64,000 nt of DNA. Source: Bradyrhizobium sp. CCBAU 051011. Lineage in GTDB: Bacteria > Pseudomonadota > Alphaproteobacteria > Rhizobiales > Xanthobacteraceae. The stretch covers positions 5,312,501 through 5,376,500 of the forward strand of contig NZ_CP022222.1 of NCBI RefSeq assembly GCF_009930815.1. The letters are read 5' to 3'. The position numbers were made by a program, and so were the translations under genes. The notes under the pieces are model-generated. The model was not told the DNA's origin. It made no database searches and saw only the letters and a list, made by a program, of their open reading frames with translations. The first letter of the stretch is position 1; each line of letters opens with the position of its first letter. Shown here piece after piece: positions 18,021 through 23,054 of this stretch.

Positions 18021-18179
18021 ATGAGCGAGAACTTACCTGCCGGCGTGCACCGTCTCTCCGCCGAGAGCCAGCTCGCGCTTGCCCGATCAAAGGCGAGGGG
18101 CGACGCCATCATGGCGCGTCACGCGAAACCGGAGCGGCTGGCCGCCGCGACCATCAAGACAATGGATCCGGAGCGTTAA
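18021..18179 (+). CDS. 52-residue hypothetical protein inside the tRNA array
   Basis: A strong AGGAGGT site five bases before the ATG supports translation. The product is short and basic, starts MSENLPAGVHRLSAESQLAL and ends TMDPER. It has no recognised family. Its last codons and stop overlap the 5' acceptor strand of the next tRNA (18164 onward), so gene and tRNA have evolved as one packed unit. Its role in the array is unknown. Confidence 0.7.
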   Translation: MSENLPAGVHRLSAESQLALARSKARGDAIMARHAKPERLAAATIKTMDPER

Positions 18180-18246
18180 ACCTGAATGGAGATGGAGCGG
18201 ACTTTTAACCCGTGCGCAAGTGGTTCGAAACCACCCGGATCCTCCA
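18164..18246 (+). tRNA. tRNA-Lys(UUU)-like, degenerate
   Basis: Acceptor GGATCCG/CGGATCC with discriminator T and encoded CCA. Loop CTTTTAA gives UUU. The anticodon stem GCGGA/CCCGT has an A-C mismatch next to the loop. The D region is about seven bases longer than normal and folds poorly. T-loop TTCGAAA is near canonical. The 5' end lies within the preceding protein gene. Confidence 0.68.
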
Positions 18247-18250
18247 TCAC

Positions 18251-18334
18251 GGACCTGTGCCCCCAGCGGCTAAGGGAGCGGATTCTTAATCCGTCGCGAA
18301 AGCATCGTCGGTTCGAGTCCGACCAGGTCCTCCA
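18251..18334 (+). tRNA. tRNA-Lys(CUU) anticodon on a long-variable-arm (Tyr-like) body
   Basis: Acceptor GGACCTG/CAGGTCC, discriminator T, CCA. Loop TTCTTAA gives CUU. The 12-base variable arm (CGCGAAAGCATC) and the D-arm CCCCCAGCGGCTAAGGGAGC are like class II tRNAs, especially tRNA-Tyr. Normal tRNA-Lys is class I. Confidence 0.8.
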
Positions 18335-18345
18335 ACTGAATTTTC

Positions 18346-18428
18346 GCGCTCGTGGCGAAACTGGTAGACGCGCCGTCTTGAGAGGGCGGTGGGAGACCAT
18401 GTCGGTTCGATCCCGGCCGAGCGCACCA
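18346..18428 (+). tRNA. tRNA-Leu(GAG)
   Basis: Acceptor GCGCTCG/CGAGCGC, Leu-type D-arm (GTGGCGAAACTGGTAGACGC), loop TTGAGAG (GAG). A proper variable hairpin TGG-GAGA-CCA is present, and the T-loop is TTCGATC. This is the only Leu in the array with a class II arm. Confidence 0.9.
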
Positions 18429-18443
18429 ATTGCCCAACCAATT

Positions 18444-18518
18444 GCCCATGTCCCCATCTGGCGAAGGGACCGGACTGTCGATCCGGGAAGGCGAGTTCGA
18501 TCCTCGTCATGGGCGCCA
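18444..18518 (+). tRNA. tRNA-Asp(GUC)
   Basis: Acceptor GCCCATG/CATGGGC with discriminator G as expected for Asp. Anticodon stem CCGGA/TCCGG, loop CTGTCGA (GUC), T-loop TTCGATC, CCA encoded. Confidence 0.9.
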
Positions 18519-18522
18519 ATTC

Positions 18523-18601
18523 CAGGATGTAGCTTAGCCCGGCTAAAGCGCACGCCTCGGGCGCGTGAGACCCGCAGGTTCAAATCCTGCCATCCTGACC
18601 A
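18523..18601 (+). tRNA. tRNA-Pro(CGG)
   Basis: Acceptor CAGGATG/CATCCTG starts with C as is usual for Pro. Anticodon stem CACGC/GCGTG, loop CTCGGGC (CGG), T-arm GCAGG-TTCAAAT-CCTGC. CCA encoded. Confidence 0.92.
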
Positions 18602-18605
18602 CTTC

Positions 18606-18680
18606 GGGCGTCTAGCTCAACGGTAGAGCCGGCTGCTCATAACAGTCCACGTATCGGTTCAAATCCGGTGGCGCCCACCA
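18606..18680 (+). tRNA. tRNA with CAU anticodon (Met elongator or Ile2)
   Basis: Acceptor GGGCGTC/GGCGCCC, loop CTCATAA (CAU). The 1-72 pair is G-C, so it is not an initiator. It could be elongator Met or, after lysidine modification, an AUA-reading Ile tRNA. Confidence 0.85.
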
Positions 18681-18699
18681 CCAAAGAGAGGAGAGGGCA

Positions 18700-19236
18700 A
18701 TGTTCGCAGCAAATCCCTCCCTTGTCCTCAACGCCGACTTCCAGCCGCTCAGCTATTTCCCGCTGTCGCTGTTCAACTGGGAGGATGCCGTCAAGGCGGT
18801 CGTGAAGGGATCGCATGTCGTCGTCGCAGAATACGAACAGCTTGTCCGCAGCCCGTCGACGGTGATGCGGCTGCCGTCGGTCATCGCGCTGCGCGAGTAC
18901 GTGCGGCCGCCGTCTCGAGTAGCCTTCACCCGGTTCAACGTCTTCCTCCGCGATCGCTTCCGTTGCCAGTATTGCGGCGACCAGCACCTCCGCGGCGAAC
19001 TGACGTTCGACCACGTTATCTCGCGAGTAAACGGCGGCCAGACGTCGTGGACAAACATCGTGGCGGCTTGCAGTCCCTGCAACACGCGCAAGGGCCGCTT
19101 CTACCTGAAGCCGCTGCGGGAGCCGTTCGAGCCGACGCAGTACGACTTGATGGCAGCCCAGCGTCTGTTCCCGCCGAACTTTCTGCACGAGACCTGGCGC
19201 GACTATCTGTACTGGGACGTCGAGCTCGAGAAGTAA
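18700..19236 (+). CDS. HNH endonuclease embedded in the tRNA array
   Basis: This 178-residue protein has a C-terminal HNH domain: CQYCG zinc knuckle, LTFDHVISR with the catalytic His, NIVAACSPCNTRKG with the second zinc pair and metal-binding residues. The ~90 residues before it (LVLNADFQPLSYFPLS) match a common bacterial HNH family. A purine-rich GAGGAGAGG site precedes the ATG. It sits between tRNA-Met(CAU) and tRNA-Arg(CCG), on the same strand. HNH enzymes often travel with phage or mobile DNA, so it may have spread or maintained the array; it could also be a housekeeping member of the family. A nuclease action on DNA is expected. Confidence 0.93.
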   Translation: MFAANPSLVLNADFQPLSYFPLSLFNWEDAVKAVVKGSHVVVAEYEQLVRSPSTVMRLPSVIALREYVRPPSRVAFTRFNVFLRDRFRCQYCGDQHLRGELTFDHVISRVNGGQTSWTNIVAACSPCNTRKGRFYLKPLREPFEPTQYDLMAAQRLFPPNFLHETWRDYLYWDVELEK

Positions 19237-19239
19237 CGG

Positions 19240-19267
19240 CGCCGGCGGCGAGTTTCTTCCGCCGGCG
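19240..19267 (+). terminator. GC-rich hairpin after the HNH gene
   Basis: CGCCGGCGG (19240-19248) pairs with CCGCCGGCG (19259-19267) around a 10-base loop, starting 4 bases after the stop codon. There is no T tract, so termination is uncertain; it may be a processing hairpin before the next tRNA. Confidence 0.5.
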
Positions 19268-19272
19268 TCCAT

Positions 19273-19348
19273 CACCACGTAGCTCAACTGGACGAGCACG
19301 ACCCTCCGAAGGTCGAGGATGTAGGTTCGAGTCCTATCGTGGTGGCCA
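19273..19348 (+). tRNA. tRNA-Arg(CCG)
   Basis: Acceptor CACCACG/CGTGGTG, discriminator G, anticodon stem CGACC/GGTCG, loop CTCCGAA (CCG), T-loop TTCGAGT, CCA encoded. Confidence 0.92.
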
Positions 19349-19439
19349 AATTTTGATGCCCGACAAGCGGGAGGCCCGCGCTCTTAAGCGGGAAACTTGA
19401 AACGGCCGTGCCCGCGGCGATAGCCGATGGTGCTGCCCT

Positions 19440-19530
19440 GGATGACGAACCGGACAAGCGTGCCGGCGCTGCCTTGAAAACAGACGGGCGCCGCGAGGCG
19501 TTGCGGTGCAAGTCCGCCGTCACTCCGCCA
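19440..19530 (+). tRNA. tRNA-Ser(UGA)-like, degenerate
   Basis: It shares layout with the next Ser tRNA (GA-ACCGG...CCGGC D-arm). Loop CTTGAAA gives UGA. Variable hairpin GCGCC-GCGA-GGCGT is strong. The anticodon stem keeps three pairs, the T-loop is TGCAAGT, and the acceptor (GGATGAC with GTCA-C-TCC) needs a bulged C. Confidence 0.62.
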
Positions 19531-19533
19531 TTT

Positions 19534-19619
19534 GGACAGTGAACCGGCGCGCCGCCGGCCTCGATTGGAAATCGAGTGGGCGCTTCGGCGCTGGGGATCA
19601 GGGCCTCCGCTGTCCGCCA
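19534..19619 (+). tRNA. tRNA-Ser(GGA) with abnormal T-loop
   Basis: Acceptor GGACAGT/GCTGTCC, discriminator G, perfect anticodon stem CTCGA/TCGAG with loop TTGGAAA (GGA), variable hairpin GCGC-TTCG-GCGC. The T-loop is ATCAGGG instead of TTCRANY. Confidence 0.8.
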
Positions 19620-20679
19620 CCTAGATGTGAGCTTTCAGGAGGTTGTCCATCCAGTCCTGAACGAGGAAGCTGAAGTTGTCGAAGCTTTAGCCAATCCCCG
19701 GAGGACCGAATGGACACCCATAAGAATGCGCCTCTGACGCCGAAAGGTCGAGAGGCCATGGTGCGGAGCGTGATCGAGGGCGGCCTGACGAAGGCCGCAG
19801 CCGCGCTCCGGTTCAACGTCACAGCGAAGACGGTCGCCAAATGGGTCAAGCGCTCCCGGGAGGAAGGTGTTGATGGGTTGCGTGATCGCTCCTCACGGCC
19901 CCATTCATTGCCAGGCCAAACCCTGCCTGCCACATGCGCTGCGGTCGAGGCGCTGCGCCGACAGCGCCACACGGGCAAGCAGATCGCGGCCGAACTCGGC
20001 ATCTCTCCGGCGACTGTCAGTCGTGTCCTGCGGCGACTGGGATTGAACCGGTTGCGCGACCTGGAACCGGCCGAACCGGTGCGGCGCTACGAGCGTGAAC
20101 ATCCCGGCGAACTGATCCACATCGACATCAAAAAGCTCGGCAAGTTCAACCAGGTAGGCCATCGCATCACCGGCGATCGAACCGGTCAGAGCAACCTGCG
20201 TACCCGCGGCGAAGGGCCTGGCTGGGAATACGTCCACGTCTGTATCGACGATGCTTCCCGGATCGCCTTCAGCAAGGTCATGAAGAGCGAACGGCAGGGT
20301 TGCGCCGTGGCCTTCCTCAAAGCTGCGATCGCTTACTACGCCAGCCTGGACGTCAGGGTCGAGCGGGTGATGACCGACAACGGTTCTTGCTATAAATCGC
20401 GCGCCTTCCGCAAAGCCTGCCAGCGCCTCGGCCTCAAGCACATTCGCACCAAGCCATACACGCCGAAGACCAACGGTAAGGCCGAACGCTTCATTCAGAC
20501 CAGCTTGCGCGAGTGGGCTTATGCCCGCGCCTACAACACCTCAGGAGAACGCGCCGCCGAACTGCCAAGATGGCTTCACCGCTACAATTGGCATCGCCCT
20601 CATGGCAGTATCGGCGCGATGCCACCCATCAGCAGACTCGCTCTAACCGGGAACAACCTGTTGAGGCTCCACACCTAGA
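19620..20679 (+). mobile_element. IS481-family insertion sequence with 6-bp CTAG-centred target duplication
   Basis: The element runs from 19626 (TGTGAGCTTTCAGGAGGTTG) to 20673 (ending CTCCACA); the reverse complement of the right end, TGTGGAGCCTCAACAGGTTG, gives imperfect ~24-base terminal inverted repeats. CCTAGA flanks it at 19620-19625 and 20674-20679. IS481 members are known to duplicate NCTAGN targets. It inserted right after the CCA of tRNA-Ser(GGA). Confidence 0.93.
19710..20678 (+). CDS. IS481-family transposase
   Basis: This 322-residue DDE transposase has an N-terminal helix-turn-helix (TKAAAALRFNVTAKTVAKW), a second HTH (AAELGISPATVSRVLRRLG), and an integrase core with HIDIKKLGKF (first Asp), VMTDNGSCYKS (second Asp) and NGKAERFIQT (Glu). 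The open frame is intact, so the element may still be active. The TAG stop (20676-20678) is formed by the target duplication outside the IS end. The gene is co-oriented with the tRNAs it interrupts. Confidence 0.95.
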   Translation: MDTHKNAPLTPKGREAMVRSVIEGGLTKAAAALRFNVTAKTVAKWVKRSREEGVDGLRDRSSRPHSLPGQTLPATCAAVEALRRQRHTGKQIAAELGISPATVSRVLRRLGLNRLRDLEPAEPVRRYEREHPGELIHIDIKKLGKFNQVGHRITGDRTGQSNLRTRGEGPGWEYVHVCIDDASRIAFSKVMKSERQGCAVAFLKAAIAYYASLDVRVERVMTDNGSCYKSRAFRKACQRLGLKHIRTKPYTPKTNGKAERFIQTSLREWAYARAYNTSGERAAELPRWLHRYNWHRPHGSIGAMPPISRLALTGNNLLRLHT

Positions 20680-20774
20680 GCATGATCCGGATCCGAAGGG
20701 CCGCGTCAGCGCAAAGTGGACACCGGTTTTCCCTCGCGACAAACGCGGAACGCGTTTGCGCGGAGATCATGCTC
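20678..20774. repeat. Long palindromic repeat bounded by GAGCATGATC / GATCATGCTC
   Basis: GAGCATGATC (20678-20687) and GATCATGCTC (20765-20774) are perfect inverted ends; AGTGGACACCGGTTTTCC lies inside. From memory this matches a common intergenic palindrome family of Bradyrhizobium-type genomes. Confidence 0.7.
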
Positions 20775-20826
20775 AAACAAAAAGACAGATTGGGATGACG
20801 ATTCGAAGAAGCGGCACCCCAATCTT

Positions 20827-20914
20827 GGAGAGTCAACCGGACAGGCGCGCCGGCACGGCTTCGAACACCGATGGCACCGAAAGGTGTGAGGCTCAGGTCC
20901 TCGGCTCTCCGCCA
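20827..20914 (+). tRNA. tRNA-Ser(CGA) with abnormal T-loop
   Basis: Acceptor GGAGAGT/GCTCTCC, discriminator G, Ser-type D-arm ACCGG...CCGGC, loop TTCGAAC (CGA), variable hairpin CACC-GAAA-GGTG. The anticodon stem keeps three central pairs, and the T-loop is CTCAGGT, not TTCRANY. Confidence 0.75.
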
Positions 20915-20979
20915 TCAACGATCGCGCCAGGCCGGATGTACGCCGGCGCCGCTGAGGAGTTGCAGCCTCGGCATTATTT

Positions 20980-21064
20980 CGCGGGATGACCGGAGCGGTA
21001 ACCAGGCCCCCGGCCGTGGCTCATAACCACGAGACGCGCGTTCGATTAGCGCTCCCGCCAACCA
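20980..21064 (+). tRNA. tRNA-Met(CAU), initiator-like acceptor, enlarged D region
   Basis: Perfect anticodon stem CGTGG/CCACG, loop CTCATAA (CAU). The ends CGCGGGA and TCCCGC...AACCA recall initiator tRNA (CGCGGGG...CCCCGCAACCA), with an unpaired first base and one extra 3' base. The D region is about eight bases longer than normal. T-loop TTCGATT. Confidence 0.7.
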
Positions 21065-21068
21065 ATCC

Positions 21069-21153
21069 GGGTAACGCCAAGTCTGGGGACTGAGCGGGCC
21101 TGTAAAGCCTGCGCCTTTGTGCCTGCCTGGTTCGATTCCAGGGTTACCCACCA
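21069..21153 (+). tRNA. tRNA-Tyr(GUA)
   Basis: Acceptor GGGTAAC/GTTACCC, anticodon stem CGGGC/GCCTG, loop CTGTAAA (GUA), long variable arm, T-arm CCTGG-TTCGATT-CCAGG, CCA encoded. Confidence 0.9.
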
Positions 21154-21162
21154 CGCATCATT

Positions 21163-21236
21163 GCGGACGTAGCTGGAAGGTCGAGCACCTGAGTGCCACT
21201 CAGGAGAATCGGTTTCGATTACCGACGTCCGCGCCA
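21163..21236 (+). tRNA. tRNA-Gly(GCC)
   Basis: Acceptor GCGGACG/CGTCCGC, anticodon stem CCTGA/TCAGG, loop GTGCCAC (GCC), T-arm TCGGT-TTCGATT-ACCGA. Discriminator is G, unusual for Gly. Confidence 0.87.
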
Positions 21237-21240
21237 TCTA

Positions 21241-21316
21241 GCCCAGTTAGCAAATCTGGTGATTGCACGCGCCTGAAGAGCGCAGGAGGCCAGTTCAAAT
21301 CTGGCGCTGGGCACCA
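21241..21316 (+). tRNA. tRNA-Phe(GAA)
   Basis: Acceptor GCCCAGT/GCTGGGC, D-arm GCAA/TTGC, four-pair anticodon stem with loop CTGAAGA (GAA), T-loop TTCAAAT, CCA encoded. Confidence 0.88.
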
Positions 21317-21320
21317 TTTC

Positions 21321-21392
21321 GGGGCAAGCAGCGGGCTGCAGTTGATCCTTGCAAGATCGACGTCCGGAGTTCGACTCTCCGTTGCTCCACCA
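21321..21392 (+). tRNA. tRNA-Ala(UGC), keeps the G3-U70 identity pair
   Basis: Acceptor GGGGCAA/TTGCTCC contains a G3-T70 pair, the known alanine identity element. Loop CTTGCAA gives UGC. The D-arm is short (GCAG-CGGG-CTGC). T-arm CGGAG-TTCGACT-CTCCG is canonical. Confidence 0.88.
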
Positions 21393-21398
21393 TCTCGT

Positions 21399-21474
21399 TC
21401 CCGTCGAGCCATCTCGGTGAAGGCGCTCCGCTGTTAACGGAGGAAGGCACGTTCGAATCGTGCGGCGGGAGCCA
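21399..21474 (+). tRNA. tRNA-Asn(GUU)
   Basis: Acceptor TCCCGTC/GGCGGGA with discriminator G, anticodon stem CTCCG/CGGAG, loop CTGTTAA (GUU), T-loop TTCGAAT, CCA encoded. Confidence 0.92.
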
Positions 21475-21554
21475 ATGCACCACTTCCGATCTCGGGCCTG
21501 ACTTAGGACGCCGAAACGGAAACGGCCGCCATTGTAAGTCGAAAAAATGGACAT

Positions 21555-21629
21555 GCTGCCATCGTCTAGCGGCAAGGATGCCCGGTTCTCAGCCGGTCGA
21601 CGCGGGTTCGAGTCCCGCTGGCAGTGCCA
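21555..21629 (+). tRNA. tRNA-Glu(CUC)
   Basis: Acceptor GCTGCCA/TGGCAGT, Glu-like D-arm (TCGTCTAGCGGCAAGGAT), loop TTCTCAG (CUC), T-arm GCGGG-TTCGAGT-CCCGC, discriminator G, CCA encoded. Confidence 0.9.
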
Positions 21630-21636
21630 TAATCAT

Positions 21637-21713
21637 CTTCCCGTAGCTCAACTGGATGAGCAGCGCGCTACGAACGCGAAGGTATGCAGGTTCGAGTCCT
21701 GCCGGGAAGGCCA
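21637..21713 (+). tRNA. tRNA-Arg(ACG)
   Basis: Acceptor CTTCCCG/CGGGAAG, loop CTACGAA (ACG, the A normally deaminated to inosine), T-arm GCAGG-TTCGAGT-CCTGC, discriminator G, CCA encoded. Confidence 0.9.
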
Positions 21714-21720
21714 ATCTCTC

Positions 21721-21795
21721 CTGGGTAAAGCTCGTGTGGAAGAGCACCGCGTTTGGGCCGCGGAGGCGCGTGGTCGGAGCACGCTGCCCAGACCA
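21721..21795 (+). tRNA. tRNA-Pro(UGG) with abnormal T-loop
   Basis: Acceptor CTGGGTA/TGCCCAG, perfect anticodon stem CCGCG/CGCGG, loop TTTGGGC (UGG). T-stem GCGTG/CACGC is perfect, but its loop is GTCGGAG, losing the T54-A58 pair. Confidence 0.82.
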
Positions 21796-21799
21796 TCAT

Positions 21800-21873
21800 C
21801 GCGCGCTGGCCGATCGGCTAGGCAGCGGACTCTGAATCCGCTCAGACAGGTTCGACTCCTGTGCGCGCAGCCA
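21800..21873 (+). tRNA. tRNA-Gln(CUG)
   Basis: Gln-like D-arm, anticodon stem GCGGA/TCCGC, loop CTCTGAA (CUG), T-arm ACAGG-TTCGACT-CCTGT, discriminator G. The first acceptor pair is a C-A mismatch (CGCGCGC/GCGCGCA). Confidence 0.87.
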
Positions 21874-21877
21874 ATTT

Positions 21878-21952
21878 GGCCCCGTGGCGAAACAGGAACG
21901 CGGCGGTCTGCAAAACCGCTATGAGCCGGGGCAGCACCGGCCGGGGCTTCCA
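21878..21952 (+). tRNA. tRNA-Cys(GCA) with abnormal T-loop
   Basis: Acceptor GGCCCCG/CGGGGCT, discriminator T as expected for Cys, anticodon stem GCGGT/ACCGC, loop CTGCAAA (GCA). T-stem GCCGG/CCGGC closes GGCAGCA, similar to the odd T-loop of tRNA-Val(GAC). Confidence 0.82.
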
Positions 21953-21956
21953 GCAT

Positions 21957-22032
21957 GCGCTCGTGGACCAACTGGATGGTCAGCCGTCTTCTAAACGGCC
22001 CTATGCTGGTTCGAGTCCAGTCGAGCGCGCCA
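21957..22032 (+). tRNA. tRNA-Arg(UCU)
   Basis: Acceptor GCGCTCG/CGAGCGC, D-stem GACC/GGTC, anticodon stem GCCGT/ACGGC, loop CTTCTAA (UCU), T-arm CTGG-TTCGAGT-CCAG, discriminator G. Confidence 0.92.
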
Positions 22033-22046
22033 TCATCATGTGAGTT

Positions 22047-22133
22047 GGAGAGTTGGCCGAGCGGTAAGGCAACGCGGTGCTAACGCGTCGAGTCCTTCGG
22101 GACGCACAGGTTCGATCCCTGTACTCTCCGCCA
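22047..22133 (+). tRNA. tRNA-Ser(GCU)
   Basis: Acceptor GGAGAGT/ACTCTCC, anticodon stem ACGCG/CGCGT, loop GTGCTAA (GCU), variable hairpin GTCC-TTCG-GGAC, T-arm ACAGG-TTCGATC-CCTGT, discriminator G. The best preserved Ser tRNA of the array. Confidence 0.93.
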
Positions 22134-22183
22134 TCACGCCAACCCCGGTAGGCGAACCCATCCGCGATCGATCGGATCTTCCT

Positions 22184-22259
22184 GCGGGCGTGGCGTAGTG
22201 GGCTGCGCGCCTGTCTTCCAAACAGGAGGTGTTCGGTTCGATCCCGACCGCCCGCACCA
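22184..22259 (+). tRNA. tRNA-Gly(UCC)
   Basis: Acceptor GCGGGCG/CGCCCGC, anticodon stem CCTGT/ACAGG, loop CTTCCAA (UCC), T-arm TCGG-TTCGATC-CCGA, CCA encoded. Confidence 0.92.
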
Positions 22260-22260
22260 A

Positions 22261-22337
22261 CCTGCCATCGCCTGGTGCCAAGGGTACGGCGCTTTCAACG
22301 CTGGACTTCGCGGGTTGAACTCCCGTTGGCAGGACCA
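22261..22337 (+). tRNA. tRNA-Glu(UUC)
   Basis: Acceptor CCTGCCA/TGGCAGG, loop CTTTCAA (UUC), anticodon stem CGGCG/CGCTG. T-loop TTGAACT has G in place of the invariant C56. CCA encoded. Confidence 0.85.
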
Positions 22338-22344
22338 GATTCAT

Positions 22345-22414
22345 GAGCGCGTCGCCGAGCTGGGCAAGGCGCCGGATTTTGATTCCGGTGGTTCGAGTCC
22401 TGCCGCGCTTGCCA
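22345..22414 (+). tRNA. tRNA-Gln(UUG), shortened
   Basis: Acceptor GAGCGCG/CGCGCTT, perfect anticodon stem CCGGA/TCCGG, loop TTTTGAT (UUG). No bases are left for a variable loop, and the T-stem keeps two or three pairs around TTCGAGT, as if six to seven bases were deleted. Confidence 0.7.
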
Positions 22415-22420
22415 ATTCCT

Positions 22421-22493
22421 CGCGGGGCCTCGGTAGGGAAGGGGCCGGCTCATAAGGCTGGAGTGGCGGGTTCGACCCCCGTACCCGCGACCA
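22421..22493 (+). tRNA. tRNA with CAU anticodon, weak anticodon stem
   Basis: Acceptor CGCGGGG/ACCCGCG and T-arm GCGGG-TTCGACC-CCCGT are good. CTCATAA is present, but flanking bases pair only as GGCC/GGCT around a nine-base loop. It may be Met or Ile2 type, or decayed. Confidence 0.65.
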
Positions 22494-22604
22494 TTTCCGG
22501 CAGTTCGGGGCTGGCTTGACCCGTTGTGTCCGCTGATCACCAACGGCTCGACTTGCTCGTCATCCAGCCGCCGCCGACTACGAGATAGTGGCCATTCAAT
22601 CTCT

Positions 22605-22679
22605 CCTGATTTCGTTCAATGGCAGGACGCTCGGTTGTGGACCGGGAGACGCGGAGTTCGATTCTCCCAGTCAGGACCA
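22605..22679 (+). tRNA. tRNA-His(GUG)
   Basis: Acceptor CCTGATT/AGTCAGG, anticodon stem CTCGG/CCGGG, loop TTGTGGA (GUG), T-loop TTCGATT. Discriminator is A, whereas bacterial tRNA-His usually has C pairing with an extra 5' G. Confidence 0.83.
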
Positions 22680-22682
22680 GAT

Positions 22683-22756
22683 GCCGGTTTAGTTCAGTGG
22701 TAGAACGCGGGCCTCCAAAACCCGATTCGACTGTTCGATTCAGTCAGCCGGTGCCA
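22683..22756 (+). tRNA. tRNA-Trp(CCA)
   Basis: Acceptor GCCGGTT/AGCCGGT, discriminator G as for Trp, loop CTCCAAA (CCA), anticodon stem CGGGC/ACCCG with one C-A mismatch, T-loop TTCGATT. Last clear tRNA of the array. Confidence 0.87.
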
Positions 22757-22904
22757 ACTTCTTCTCGTGCCCTGGCGGTCCGCTCGTGCGGTATGCAGCG
22801 CGCGGCCGTGCCGCGGTATGAAGTTTGCGCTCCACAATCTTGCTTTTCTGCGCAATCGCGCGCCCGATGCCGAGCATAGCGAACTGACCTGCCTTCGTGT
22901 CGCC

Positions 22905-22980
22905 GGTGGGGCAGGGGGCTTCTATTCAGAGTAAGGGCGAAAAATGCTGACGTCGGGGTTCGAGTCGCTCCCCTGCTACG
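22905..22980 (+). repeat. GC-rich tRNA-like element, copy A
   Basis: GGCAGGGG (from 22910) can pair with CCCCTGCT near 22970-22977, and a TTCGAGTC segment lies inside. A diverged copy occurs at 55387-55464 in the same orientation, sharing GGGGCAGGGG, TTCAG, CTGA, TCGAGTCGC and GCTAC. It could be a decayed tRNA or structured RNA. Confidence 0.45.
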
Positions 22981-23054
22981 ACGCGAGTTCCCCGGTGGCG
23001 TGAGGTGTCTGGCTGTAGCGCCCTTCCGCTACCAAAGCTGCGGTTGTCCGGCGC

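Noticed and set aside
21475..21554. Another tRNA between Asn(GUU) and Glu(CUC)
   Set aside because: No acceptor pairing, T-loop or anticodon hairpin could be built.
22494..22604. Another tRNA between the last CAU tRNA and His(GUG)
   Set aside because: The 110 bases have no cloverleaf; a TTGACC string could be a promoter -35 box, but no -10 partner is convincing.
17400..22800. Protein frames of 60-130 codons inside the tRNA array
   Set aside because: Apart from the 52-aa, HNH and transposase genes they are read across tRNA genes and have Ser/Arg-rich random composition.
22905..22980. Selenocysteine tRNA or tmRNA
   Set aside because: The element has a T-loop-like string, but no UCA anticodon arm of Sec type, no tag peptide and no CCA end; it is left as a repeat.
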